Shown: piece by piece, positions 54,050 to 62,805 of the stretch | Layout: each line of letters opens with the position of its first letter | Numbering within the stretch: the stretch's first letter is position 1 | Source: Xylanibacter ruminicola | Lineage (GTDB): Bacteria > Bacteroidota > Bacteroidia > Bacteroidales > Bacteroidaceae | Direction: 5' to 3' | NCBI RefSeq assembly: GCF_900142525.1 | Contig: NZ_FRBD01000001.1 | Coordinates: 1-64,000 of the forward strand | Length of the DNA: 64,000 bases | The notes under the pieces: generated by a model | What the model saw: the letters and a program-made list of their open reading frames with translations, nothing else | What the model was told of the DNA's origin: nothing | Database searches by the model: none | Position numbers and translations under genes: made by a program

Positions 54050-54835
54050 CTATCTGCAAGCCTGTCTGAACTGCTTGCCATAATCATTAACGAATACCAC
54101 GCTGTTTGTTGCTGTAATTTCGAGGGAATCGTAAGGGCGTAAAAATTTCTGCGCTTCCAGCATCTTTTCAGTAAAGGGCGTATGCCATAATCCTTGATAA
54201 TCAGCCCCATTAATAGATCTGTCATACATCAAGTCAATAATTCCGAACTTGCTTAGACGTACCAATGATGCAGATATTGAAAACTCGTCATACTCTTCTA
54301 TTGTCCATCCTAAATACCATTCTGGTAAAACACCGGCTATAAACTTGTTGGTACCAGAAATGGATATTCTCGGATTAACAATCATTCTATAACCCGATTC
54401 TTCTGACAGTTTCTCAAACAGTAGAGCATCAAGCCTATTCATCTTCTTGATGATTTCCACATAAGATGGATGCACAATGTTTTCCTTCCCCTTGTCCATC
54501 GAGTTAGCAAGCAAGGCAATGTACATTTCCCTTAACGTCTCATTCTGAGCAGTATAGGTCAAAGACTGTAATAAAGGTACAGCTATTTCAGGATCTGGAC
54601 TCTTCAGTCGCTCCTCTGGTACTTTCTCCAATCGCTTTTGTACCTCTTTCTCAACGTAGTCCTCTATCTTCTCCCAGCACCACAGGAATCCTCGTATAGG
54701 AGCCAGTAATGCTTTTACTGTCCTTCCTGCAACAGCCCCAACTTCAGATACAGCCGGTCTCGCTGCATCCTTATATACTTCTACTCCTAAATCCTTCATT
54801 AAATCCATATAATGTAATTCTTTAGCGTCCGTCAA
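54050..54835 (-). CDS. DUF4393 (Abi-alpha) protein
   Basis: 261 aa. EVGAVAGRTVKALLAPIRGFLWCWEKIEDYVEKEVQKRLEKVP, here read as AGRTVKALLAPIRGFLWCWEKI, and the following NETLREMYIALLANSMDK fit the DUF4393/Abi-alpha family, linked to abortive infection. TTG 54835 overlaps the stop codon of the upstream gene; ATG 54808 is the likelier start. Placement in a defence cluster supports a phage-exclusion role, which remains unproven. Confidence 0.72.
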   Translation of the reverse strand: MTDAKELHYMDLMKDLGVEVYKDAARPAVSEVGAVAGRTVKALLAPIRGFLWCWEKIEDYVEKEVQKRLEKVPEERLKSPDPEIAVPLLQSLTYTAQNETLREMYIALLANSMDKGKENIVHPSYVEIIKKMNRLDALLFEKLSEESGYRMIVNPRISISGTNKFIAGVLPEWYLGWTIEEYDEFSISASLVRLSKFGIIDLMYDRSINGADYQGLWHTPFTEKMLEAQKFLRPYDSLEITATNSVVFVNDYGKQFRQACR

Positions 54836-55350
54836 TCCTTGCCTCCGTTAATCCGCTTTTTGACCTTGGACGTTATCGTAATTAATATTTTATTGATACG
54901 TCCACAGTCAAGAAGCAAGGATTCCGAAGCCCGTGTTTCCAAATAGCCATTGTCCCTGAGAAGCGACAACCAGTTTTCGCTCTCTCGTGCTTCCTTCAAA
55001 GCAATGCTCGCTTTCGACAGAAAGTCTGCATCGCTTTGAGGATGCTGCGCCTCATTCATATTAGCATTGATGCTCGTAGCAGACCTCAGCAGTTGTCTCC
55101 CCAACGCATCAGTAATATCCCTATCTGCCTTACTCAGTTTCCCCTCATTCAGGAACTTGTAAAGCCGTATAATCCTACAAGAAAAATCGTAGCTCAGTTC
55201 CAAAATCTGTGCCTCCTTCTTTTCCTCCTCCGTCATCAACGGCTTCAACGTCCCCTCAAAAGTTCGTTGTTCCGTTTCTCCGTCCTTCCGTGAGTCCTTT
55301 TTCGGAAAAGTATTCTTCTTAGGCTTATATGTACCCTTATAGTCTGCCAT
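54832..55350 (-). CDS. Four-helix-bundle protein (23S rRNA IVP/bAvd-like)
   Basis: 172 aa. Residues 48-165 have the S23/IVP pattern: YDFSCRIIRLYKFL, GRQLLRSATSINANMNEAQ, DFLSKASIALKEARESENWLSLL. A basic N-terminal tail of about 45 residues precedes it. Such bundles assemble as pentamers and bind nucleic acid in diversity-generating retroelements; no reverse transcriptase is here. It overlaps the DUF4393 gene by 4 nt, so the pair should act together. Confidence 0.78.
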   Translation of the reverse strand: MADYKGTYKPKKNTFPKKDSRKDGETEQRTFEGTLKPLMTEEEKKEAQILELSYDFSCRIIRLYKFLNEGKLSKADRDITDALGRQLLRSATSINANMNEAQHPQSDADFLSKASIALKEARESENWLSLLRDNGYLETRASESLLLDCGRINKILITITSKVKKRINGGKD

Positions 55351-55587
55351 AGTTATTGTCGTAGATCCTTAGTTCCGTTGATTCGTGAATCCGTTTATCC
55401 GCAGCCATGCTGCTTGCTTCCGTAGTTCCGTTACTCCGTGGTTCCGTAATTCCATCGCTACAGCGATTCCTTCTCCACCATCTTCATCAGCCTCGGCATC
55501 AGCCCCTCGATCTTCCGACACTTCACCTTATTGAAATGGTAGTCGATATCGTCCAAACAACTTTTGGAGCAGTGAGCACAAAGTGAG
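55351..55587. repeat. TCCGT-rich intergenic stretch with a possible gene remnant
   Basis: TTCCGTNA-type short units recur between 55390 and 55455, and again at 56070-56105. On the minus strand an open frame without a start (55592 down to stop 55458-55460) encodes a Cys/His-containing CAHCSK...DYHFNKVKCRKIEG, perhaps the tail of a decayed gene. I recognise no family. Confidence 0.35.
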
Positions 55588-56058
55588 TTAACTCAGAATT
55601 TGTCGAGTCGCGACAGAAGTCAACGAAGTTAATTCATTAGCCAACTCTTCATCCATGTCACCACCATATCCAGCGGCGACGAGGGCGATGGCTGCAAGTT
55701 TATGAGCATCCTTATTCGTTCTTAAATGCGAAGCACCCAGAATGATGGACAGCATCTCATAAAGTATATTGCAATAGTGCAGAAGTTCTGGAAAATAATC
55801 TTCATCCAGTAGAAAGGCATCAAGCATCTCTTCTTCGCACTGTCGAAGCAGCAGGAAAAATTTCTCCTTTCTTATCTTACTCTTGAAGAACTGAAGCTGA
55901 GTCATCGTCCAAAACATAGCATGCGACAGCACAATTCGATCCTCAGAGGAATGATAGTAAAACATCCTATCTTCCTCCTTTGGATACCTTTCCTACAGCT
56001 TCTGCTCCATTTCGCTAAAAAACTGCTTCCGCGTCTCTCTCAAATCACCATTTGTCAT
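55588..56058 (-). pseudogene. Hypothetical gene with an in-frame amber codon
   Basis: From ATG 56058 the frame runs MTNGDLRETRKQFFSEMEQKL, meets TAG at 55993-55995, and continues in the same frame as ERYPKEEDR into a 125-aa open frame (ATG 55965, stop 55588-55590). The product is helical and acidic, of unknown family. Either the gene is broken by one point mutation, or translation restarts at 55965, where AAGGAGG stands just upstream. Confidence 0.5.
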
Positions 56059-56164
56059 ACCTTCGTTTTATTTCCGTGACTCCGTATCTCTGTAGATTCG
56101 TAATTCCATCTACTGGACTTAGCGACAAACAGCCACGCCCTACTCGAACGCAGCTGTCATCCTT

Positions 56165-58309
56165 TCAGTCCTCTTTTTCTCCCTCTTTATCAAAATCATC
56201 CCCAAATATCTTATCCGAGAATATACTGTTCCTCATCTCAGCTCTCTTAAGTAATGTAGAATACTTTAGAACTTCCATATAAAGGGCTCCGTAACCTCTT
56301 GCGCCTCCATATACATTGGCATTAGGCATAAATACGTAGTCCATGTATTGCGATAGTTGGAAACGAGGGTCGGTTCTAACTACGCTTGTAAAATCGAAGC
56401 TTTCAGCAATTAGATATACGTAGAAATTATCTATCACATACTCGTCCTTGGCGAATTCGCGTAATAGTCCTGCATAATTAATTGCCTGGCCAAGATAATG
56501 AGTAGGATCTGCCGTATCGCTCTTTAGTTCAATTATTATGCATTTATGCTCTTCTGGGAATAGCAAAATGTCAGGTTTATATCCCAACATGTCCTTATTA
56601 TATGCTGTGAGCTGTTCTTTTTCTTTATCGTCAAGCTTACGCAAAACACCCACCCCGTCATCATTTAGCTTCCGGAGTTCAAAATTAGAGAAACCTTTAA
56701 AATGAATAAAGTCTTCATTTAACATCCAAAGGTTGCTCTCCAGGGTATCAATCGTCCCTTGTTTGAAAAGTAGGTCATGAATCAATTTCTCATTACTTTT
56801 CCTTTTTTTCTTTTCAAGCTGGCATTCCAGATTCTTACTTAAGATTAGTCGTAGCATGTTCATTGCCGACTTACGGCTGGCAATATATCTTGAAAGGCTG
56901 GATTTGTTTTTTACTGGTATAAGAGAATTAATCTCTTTTACCTTTGCATTAAATTTCCTGTTGAAATTGGCTCCTGACGGGTCCAATGTCCTTAATGAAT
57001 CGAAGACGGCTTTTAATCTTTGAGTGTTGTCCTTCTGAAAGTCAGCGTCTGAGTGATAGTATCTTTCAAGAAAATCAGACACCTTCTCTCCCGTTTTCAC
57101 CCCTATAGCAGCTATCACGTCTTTGTCCAAGGAGAAATCCTCCACCACCTGGTCTATATCTTCTTCACTCTCCTCTTTGATTTTATTAATTGCAGGATAG
57201 TGGGTGGTTATTTTCTCAGTTACCTCCTCTTGTACATCATCGATGAAAATATGGCTTTCATCTAGTGTGAACAGATTCTTCTCTTTAAGAAACTGGCTTT
57301 TAGTATATAGTGTAAGTTTCCCCCTTAAATCTGTATCCTGATTTGTAAGAAAGTCACTCGATATTAGGCACAGCATGTTCTTGCCTTCTTCTATCTTTGC
57401 CCTGCTAACAAAAGAGAAATCAACATTTTCAGCATCTACGGTTTCATCTTTGCTCGTCAATTTTATCTCATTTCTTTTCTGAACACTTGAAGGAAGTAAA
57501 TAGGAGTCTATTTTGAAAGTTTCCGTTTCTTTCTGTTTTATAAGACCATCATTTGTGCTGTTTATTCTCTTGTAATGTACTTTCACCTCATCATGATAAT
57601 CTACAACAGGAATATCATCGTCTTGAATAAACTTATCCTCTGTGTCAACATGAGCATCGTATATGTATCGTTCAAATGCTATGTTTTGTACGTTTCCTTT
57701 CCGGATGCAGAATTTGCCAAGATAGTGAGTGAAAATCTTGTCATGCAACTCATCAGTTGTTAGGTTCTCATAACTCTCTTTATCCTTACTATCTCTGGGA
57801 AAGAAAAATTCCACGATCGTGCCTGTGTGCTCTTCCTCTGTAGCATCTTGTTCAAATCCTTCCCATATTGGTGTTTTCTCTGTTCCAATAAAACCAATTG
57901 AAAGAACGATATTTCTTTTTTTCTTTTTACCATTCTCAATGTAGACTGTTCGGAATTCTGTATGCTCAAAGAAATGAAGAAACTGTATTCGGCCAGAACC
58001 AAGATTGTGGAAGTTCTTGGATTCATCAAAGAGCTGATAGAAACGGCTTAAGTTCTCTTCATTAAATCCACATCCACTATCTTCGACTTCAATGGAACAG
58101 AATTCATACTTGCCAGGAGTCGATGATTTTGAGACTTTTAGTCTTATTGTAACATAATCCCCTTTACCGGAGGTTGCTTCAAGAGAATTACTGACTGCTT
58201 CATATATTGGTTGTAGATATGAAGGGTGCTTCTTCACTCTTTTCTTCATCAGTGATTCATACGAGAAGGTCTGCGGCACGAATCTGCCTTGCTTGTAATC
58301 TCTTATCAT
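56165..58309 (-). CDS. GHKL ATPase fused to a PD-(D/E)XK nuclease
   Basis: 714 aa. The N-terminus (about 25-250) is a GHKL/HSP90-type ATPase with N-box EAVSNSLEA (E37, N41), G1 box EVEDSGCGF (D77, G81) and the LGSGRIQFLHFFEH lid. A long helical middle follows (about 370-560). The C-terminus has D580, E594 and K596 in GYKPDILLF and CIIIELKSD, a PD-(D/E)XK nuclease core, then AINYAGLLREF. ATP-driven clamp closure controlling DNA cleavage is the inferred mechanism. It is 18 nt from the RloB-like gene and shares its codon usage. It probably belongs to a defence system. Confidence 0.78.
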   Translation of the reverse strand: MIRDYKQGRFVPQTFSYESLMKKRVKKHPSYLQPIYEAVSNSLEATSGKGDYVTIRLKVSKSSTPGKYEFCSIEVEDSGCGFNEENLSRFYQLFDESKNFHNLGSGRIQFLHFFEHTEFRTVYIENGKKKKRNIVLSIGFIGTEKTPIWEGFEQDATEEEHTGTIVEFFFPRDSKDKESYENLTTDELHDKIFTHYLGKFCIRKGNVQNIAFERYIYDAHVDTEDKFIQDDDIPVVDYHDEVKVHYKRINSTNDGLIKQKETETFKIDSYLLPSSVQKRNEIKLTSKDETVDAENVDFSFVSRAKIEEGKNMLCLISSDFLTNQDTDLRGKLTLYTKSQFLKEKNLFTLDESHIFIDDVQEEVTEKITTHYPAINKIKEESEEDIDQVVEDFSLDKDVIAAIGVKTGEKVSDFLERYYHSDADFQKDNTQRLKAVFDSLRTLDPSGANFNRKFNAKVKEINSLIPVKNKSSLSRYIASRKSAMNMLRLILSKNLECQLEKKKRKSNEKLIHDLLFKQGTIDTLESNLWMLNEDFIHFKGFSNFELRKLNDDGVGVLRKLDDKEKEQLTAYNKDMLGYKPDILLFPEEHKCIIIELKSDTADPTHYLGQAINYAGLLREFAKDEYVIDNFYVYLIAESFDFTSVVRTDPRFQLSQYMDYVFMPNANVYGGARGYGALYMEVLKYSTLLKRAEMRNSIFSDKIFGDDFDKEGEKED

Positions 58310-58327
58310 GATTATTTTTATTTTCGA

Positions 58328-59095
58328 CTAGCCTCTGTCTTTCTTGAACACCTTATAAACATACGAATACGACTGCTCCTCCAATTTACCAGCCTCAACC
58401 GCAGCAGCTATATTCTCCTCAGCACGTTCCACAGCCAAGTCCAGTTTACCCTCGGCACAAAGATTCTCAACCCAAGTCGAATCTTTCAAAAACTTCTCTT
58501 TCTTCAACAACTTCTTGAGTCCTGTTGAAGATTCCGGGAACAATTGTTCTTTATAACTCGCCAACCGATTCGAAACAGCAGGATAGTCTTTTAGCAGCTG
58601 AGTATAATCCTCAAAGTGAAGCAGAAACCAATACTCAATACATGGCATACTTGGGCAAATTGTCACGGTACCGTCTGCTATCTCCTTCGCAAACTGAGCA
58701 ACAAAATTCCCATGTTTCTTCAGTCTCGCCTTGTTGCCAAAAACCGTATCCCAATCAAAAACGCAAAATATCCGCGCTTCGTTATTCGCCTTCAATATTT
58801 CCCTAATCCTTTTGGGGAATGTCTCCGTATAGCTCGACTCGTCACCAAAATATTTGGGCCTGATATTAAACTTATACGCAGTCGTATCATTGATATGAGT
58901 AAAGTAGAAACGCTCCGTATTAGAACCACCACTAATAAGAAATGGATACAGTTCACCCATTTCCCTGGTGCCCTCATCAGTTTCAGGCGATGGCGTCTGG
59001 ACAGCTTCAAAGTATGGCTTTTGCTCATCTAAATGTGATTTTCTCGTTTTGTCGGGAGATAAATGGCGAGAAAAAAAATTTTTGCTTAGTGACAA
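58328..59095 (-). CDS. RloB-like Toprim-fold protein
   Basis: 255 aa, RloB family. The Toprim-like acidic residues are E61 in GGSNTERFYF and D114/D116 in VFDWDT. CPSMPCIEYWFLLHFEDY (151-161) is the RloB hallmark. RloB usually partners an AAA ATPase (RloA) in restriction-linked loci; here the neighbour is a GHKL-nuclease. No ATG precedes the conserved part except M46 at 58960; the reported start is a TTG at 59095 with the frame open to about 59137, so the N-terminus is uncertain. Confidence 0.78.
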   Translation of the reverse strand: MSLSKNFFSRHLSPDKTRKSHLDEQKPYFEAVQTPSPETDEGTREMGELYPFLISGGSNTERFYFTHINDTTAYKFNIRPKYFGDESSYTETFPKRIREILKANNEARIFCVFDWDTVFGNKARLKKHGNFVAQFAKEIADGTVTICPSMPCIEYWFLLHFEDYTQLLKDYPAVSNRLASYKEQLFPESSTGLKKLLKKEKFLKDSTWVENLCAEGKLDLAVERAEENIAAAVEAGKLEEQSYSYVYKVFKKDRG

Positions 59096-59561
59096 ATCCG
59101 CGTAAGAAGCTGAAATACAGAATGTTTACGGAAGTCGAATCCTAAAATGATAAATGCAGACGTAAATGTCATCCCGGAGAAAGGGCTCAAATGAAAGTAA
59201 AGACATGTGGTTAAAAGTAAACCAAAAAAGTCTGATGAAATTTGAAGGGGTTTTTACCCGGTTTTCTGGTCATTTTGGCATGTTTTACCTCGAAGTTGGG
59301 CGTTAAAAAACATTAACGACAAAAACTCCGACAGGGGATGCTCTGCGCCATAGCGAAAATGGCCGTTTTAGGGGCATTTGGGACAGAAAAAGTAATCTTT
59401 CCTTACAGAATTGTGGGATTGGTGCGTTTTTACTTGTTCCCATATATGGTTACTTGTAAAATGACCGATTTTCGCCAAAATTCGGCTCTCAGGCCCTGAA
59501 AAGGTAAATTTGCAGAAAATTAAAAAATTCAGCGGGTAAATCCGCTATAAAATTGACTTAT
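59096..59561. other. Gene-free control or attachment region before the recombinases
   Basis: 466 nt without a plausible gene. It contains a small palindrome (GACGTAAATGTC), two TTACTTGT copies (about 59427 and 59450), CGCCAAAATTCGG near 59473, and a short hairpin AGCGG-gtaaat-CCGCT (59531-59546) 15 nt before the recombinase ATG. The density of short repeats next to two recombinase genes fits arm-type binding or an attachment site; I cannot point to a core. Confidence 0.35.
59505..59512 (+). promoter_or_regulatory. Predicted -7 box of the recombinase operon
   Basis: TAAATTTG on the plus strand, 49 nt before ATG 59562. Confidence 0.45.
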
Positions 59562-61142
59562 ATGGCAACAATAAAGTATGAGGTGCTGAAGCACAACATG
59601 AGAAAGGACAAGACGTGGAACGTCGTCATCAGGGTCACGCACAAGAGGGTGATGAAATACATCCCAACTACGGTGTTTGTTACCCGTGACGAGCTGACCT
59701 CGTCTTTCAAGATCAAGAACTTTCAGAAGAAGGAGAAGTGTGAGGACATCCTCCGCATCTACCGTAAACGTATCGAGGAGGAGAACCTGGAGTTCAACGA
59801 CATGACTGCCGATGAACTTGTAAGGAGAATCACACGTAAAGACATCGTCAAGCCTACTTTTGTCGACTTCGTGGACTATTACCAGAAGTGGATAAAGACT
59901 CACGAGGATGAAATCAAGGGTATGGGTAACTACAAGACTGCCCTCAACTCCTTCATCAAGTTCATGGGACGTAAGGTTATCGACTGCAATGAGATTACGG
60001 TACGACTGATGGAGTCCTATGTACGCTGGCTTGGTGACAGGCATCGTGCGGCCAACCTCTACTGTATATGTATCAAGCGCGTGTTCAACGAGGCCCGCGA
60101 GACCTACAATGACAACCTCGACGGTGAGGAGATCATCAAACGCTCACTGGAGTTCTTCGACCCTCCTGTTCATGTATGTACGGAGAAACGTGCCATTTCC
60201 CTGGAGCATCTGAGGGCTTTGGCTGCCATCCCTGATGAGGAGCGCTCGAATTCAAGCCGCAATGTGGCTCGTGACGTATTCCTTATCTCATTCATGATGA
60301 TGGGTGCCAACAGCATTGATATCTTCTCATGCAAATGGGATGGCGAGGGAAACATTACCTATGACCGTGCCAAGACGAAGGACAGGCGACCTGACCATGC
60401 CCGCATTGTCATCAAGCCGCATCCGCTACTCATGCCTCTTATCAAGAAATATGCGTCTGTATTGGACAAGAAGGAAAAGTATGTGTTCCGTTTCAACCGG
60501 ATGTACAGGAATCCAGCTGATTTCAGCTATAACCTGAACCGAGGCATGAAGGAGGTTGGAAAGGAGATTGACGAGGAAGGTCTTACTTTTTATGCCGCAA
60601 GACATACGATGGCGACCATTGCCTTCAATGAAACCGATATTGATAAGATGACCATACACGACATGCTGAATCATCAGCTGCCTGTGTACAAGATAACGGA
60701 TATCTATATCAAGAAGGACTTCCGCAAAATCAATGAGGCTAACTTCAAGCTCATTGACTTTGTCTTCAATGACATGGAAAAGGAAAAGTCAGGCACTCAT
60801 CAGGACAAGCATCAAGGCGGTGCCTTGTTAACTGGCGACTTCCTGACGAATGTTGTTGATACGGTTGTGGACATTACTTGGCAGCTGACTCCACAGGACA
60901 TAAATACCAGAAAGTCATGGAATGTGGAGATCAAGTTAGCATACAAGGGACAGAGCAAGCTTATCGGAACATCGATTTTCGTTTCGGAGAATGATGTTTC
61001 TGAGGATGGCCAGCTCGCCAACGAATATCTTGTAAAACGTTGCGAGGCTCTTGTCAATTCCTGTAAGGAGCGTATCAGCAGGCTTGACTTGAAAGCGGCT
61101 CAGTATGACATCAACGACTTGGTCAACAAGCTATTGTCATAG
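59562..61142 (+). CDS. Tyrosine recombinase 1 with duplicated arm domain
   Basis: 526 aa. Residues 1-92 are an arm-type DNA-binding domain (TWNVVIRVTHKRV; TTVFVTRDEL). Residues 98-190 are the SAM-like core-binding domain (PTFVDFVDYYQKWIK; YKTALNSFIKFMG). Residues 205-400 are catalytic: lysines in YDRAKTKDRR, YAARHTMAT with R347/H348, and nucleophile Y382 in TDIYIKKDF. The first catalytic Arg is absent (GANSIDIF). Residues 435-526 repeat the arm-domain pattern (SWNVEIKLAYKGQ; TSIFVSENDV). ATG 59562 was preferred to TTG 59553. The second recombinase starts 56 nt downstream. Confidence 0.85.
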   Translation: MATIKYEVLKHNMRKDKTWNVVIRVTHKRVMKYIPTTVFVTRDELTSSFKIKNFQKKEKCEDILRIYRKRIEEENLEFNDMTADELVRRITRKDIVKPTFVDFVDYYQKWIKTHEDEIKGMGNYKTALNSFIKFMGRKVIDCNEITVRLMESYVRWLGDRHRAANLYCICIKRVFNEARETYNDNLDGEEIIKRSLEFFDPPVHVCTEKRAISLEHLRALAAIPDEERSNSSRNVARDVFLISFMMMGANSIDIFSCKWDGEGNITYDRAKTKDRRPDHARIVIKPHPLLMPLIKKYASVLDKKEKYVFRFNRMYRNPADFSYNLNRGMKEVGKEIDEEGLTFYAARHTMATIAFNETDIDKMTIHDMLNHQLPVYKITDIYIKKDFRKINEANFKLIDFVFNDMEKEKSGTHQDKHQGGALLTGDFLTNVVDTVVDITWQLTPQDINTRKSWNVEIKLAYKGQSKLIGTSIFVSENDVSEDGQLANEYLVKRCEALVNSCKERISRLDLKAAQYDINDLVNKLLS

Positions 61143-61197
61143 ACAGTATATAATATATGTACGCGCGAAAGTAATAGTTAATATCATAACAACGATT

Positions 61198-62751
61198 ATG
61201 GCTACACTAAAAGTTGAAGTTTCAAAGACTGCCATCAGCAGGAAGGGAACCTGTGAGGTTGGCATACGCCTGTATCACCACCATGAGAAAAGGCTGATTG
61301 AGACAGGCATCTATGTTTCCAAGACGGAAATGACCAAGAAGTGGACTATCCGCAATGAGCTGGTGAAGCGAAAGGTCAAGGCTCTTCTGAAAGACTTCAA
61401 TGCCAAGTTGAAGCAGCTGGAGTTGGACCAGTATGACATGAACATCGATGCGGTAGTCAATTACATCGTCGGTGTCGGTGATGTCAGCATTGACATTATC
61501 CAGTATGGACGTGAGTGGATCAAGGAGCATGAAGACCAGAAATGCAGCCGGAACCATCTTGTGGCATTGAATGCTTTCATCAAGTTCGTCGGTCGTGACA
61601 GCTACATGTGTAATGACATCAGCAAGGTCTTTATGAGGAGCTTCGAGAAGTGGCTTGGTGACAAGAAGACGGCTCGCAGTGTCTATCCGCAGGTCATCAA
61701 GCGTATGTTCAACTCGGCAAAGCAGCGTTATAACGAGGGACGTGAGGAGAACAAGGTTATCAAGAGGACTTTGGAGTTCTATCATCCGCCTCATGTGGAA
61801 ATCCAAACGGAGAAACGTGCTTTGCCTGTGGATATTATCCGGGCTATAGCAAATCTTCCCGACGATACCGAAGGAAGGGCTGTCGCCGACCTCGCCCGTG
61901 ACGTGTTCACCATCTCCTTTATGCTGATGGGTACTAACACGATAGACCTGCTTAGTTGCAAGTGGGACGAACGGGGCAACATCACTTATGACCGTGCCAA
62001 GACGAAGGACAGGCGGTCTGATCATGCCCGCATTGTCATCAGTCCGCATCCTCTGTTATTGCCTCTCATCAAGAAATATCGGTGTACCAGGCACAAAAAG
62101 AAGAACTATGTGTTCTGCTTCAACTACATGTACAAGGATCCGACGACTTTCAACCAGACAGTCAACAGGGGATTGAAAATCGTAGGTGAGAAGGTGGGTG
62201 TGCCCAATCTGCAGTTCTATGCGGCAAGGCACTCGATGGCCACGATTGCCTACAATGAAGCTGGCATTGACAAGTTCACGATACATGAGATGCTGAACCA
62301 TAAAGTTAAGGTGTTCACGGTTACGAACATGTATATCCGTCAGGACTTCTCGCGCATCAACGACGCAAACTTCCGACTTATCAACTACGTGTTCGAGTAT
62401 CATCTGATGTCGAACAGCCGTCTGAAAGAGCTGGGTGGAACGGAGGGCGACTTCCTTACTTCGGTACATGAGGACACGGTCACGTTCAGATACTATGTCG
62501 ATCCTCTGCTGAAGCATGAGGACGGCAAGCTGGGCATCTGCTTCAACGTGGCTTTCCGAGGTCAAAGCAGGGATATAGCCACACCGCTTACTGTTGCCAA
62601 CAATGAGGTAAACTCACGGTATCAGATAGTGTCAAAGAGAGCCGTCGATGAATGCGAAGCCTTAATAGACCGATGTAATAGTAGGCTCAAAAGGACGGAC
62701 TTGTCTGCTACTAACCTGACCATCCTTGATGTAATGCGTCTGTTGGCATGA
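61198..62751 (+). CDS. Tyrosine recombinase 2, paralogue of the first
   Basis: 517 aa with the same plan: arm domain 1-85 (EVGIRLYHHHEKRLIETGIYVS), core-binding domain 97-190, catalytic domain with YAARHSMAT (R344/H345) and Y379 in TNMYIRQDF, and a C-terminal arm-like domain (about 425-517, with CFNVAFRGQSRD). The first catalytic Arg is again missing (GTNTIDLL). Parts are almost identical in DNA to the first gene (around 60360 and 61988), showing recent duplication or gene conversion. ATG 61198 starts the arm domain; the open frame reaches back to 61105. Confidence 0.85.
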   Translation: MATLKVEVSKTAISRKGTCEVGIRLYHHHEKRLIETGIYVSKTEMTKKWTIRNELVKRKVKALLKDFNAKLKQLELDQYDMNIDAVVNYIVGVGDVSIDIIQYGREWIKEHEDQKCSRNHLVALNAFIKFVGRDSYMCNDISKVFMRSFEKWLGDKKTARSVYPQVIKRMFNSAKQRYNEGREENKVIKRTLEFYHPPHVEIQTEKRALPVDIIRAIANLPDDTEGRAVADLARDVFTISFMLMGTNTIDLLSCKWDERGNITYDRAKTKDRRSDHARIVISPHPLLLPLIKKYRCTRHKKKNYVFCFNYMYKDPTTFNQTVNRGLKIVGEKVGVPNLQFYAARHSMATIAYNEAGIDKFTIHEMLNHKVKVFTVTNMYIRQDFSRINDANFRLINYVFEYHLMSNSRLKELGGTEGDFLTSVHEDTVTFRYYVDPLLKHEDGKLGICFNVAFRGQSRDIATPLTVANNEVNSRYQIVSKRAVDECEALIDRCNSRLKRTDLSATNLTILDVMRLLA

Positions 62752-62805
62752 GAGTAAGCAAGAGAAATTCAATCAATACAATATCAACATTTAAAATCAA
62801 ATCGT

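Noticed and set aside
54832..55350. Avd of a diversity-generating retroelement
   Set aside because: Only the helical bundle is shared; there is no reverse transcriptase, template or variable repeat in the window.
62056..62565. Minus-strand open frames inside the recombinases and radC
   Set aside because: Antisense to clearly coding sequence, with low-complexity composition and no start signals.
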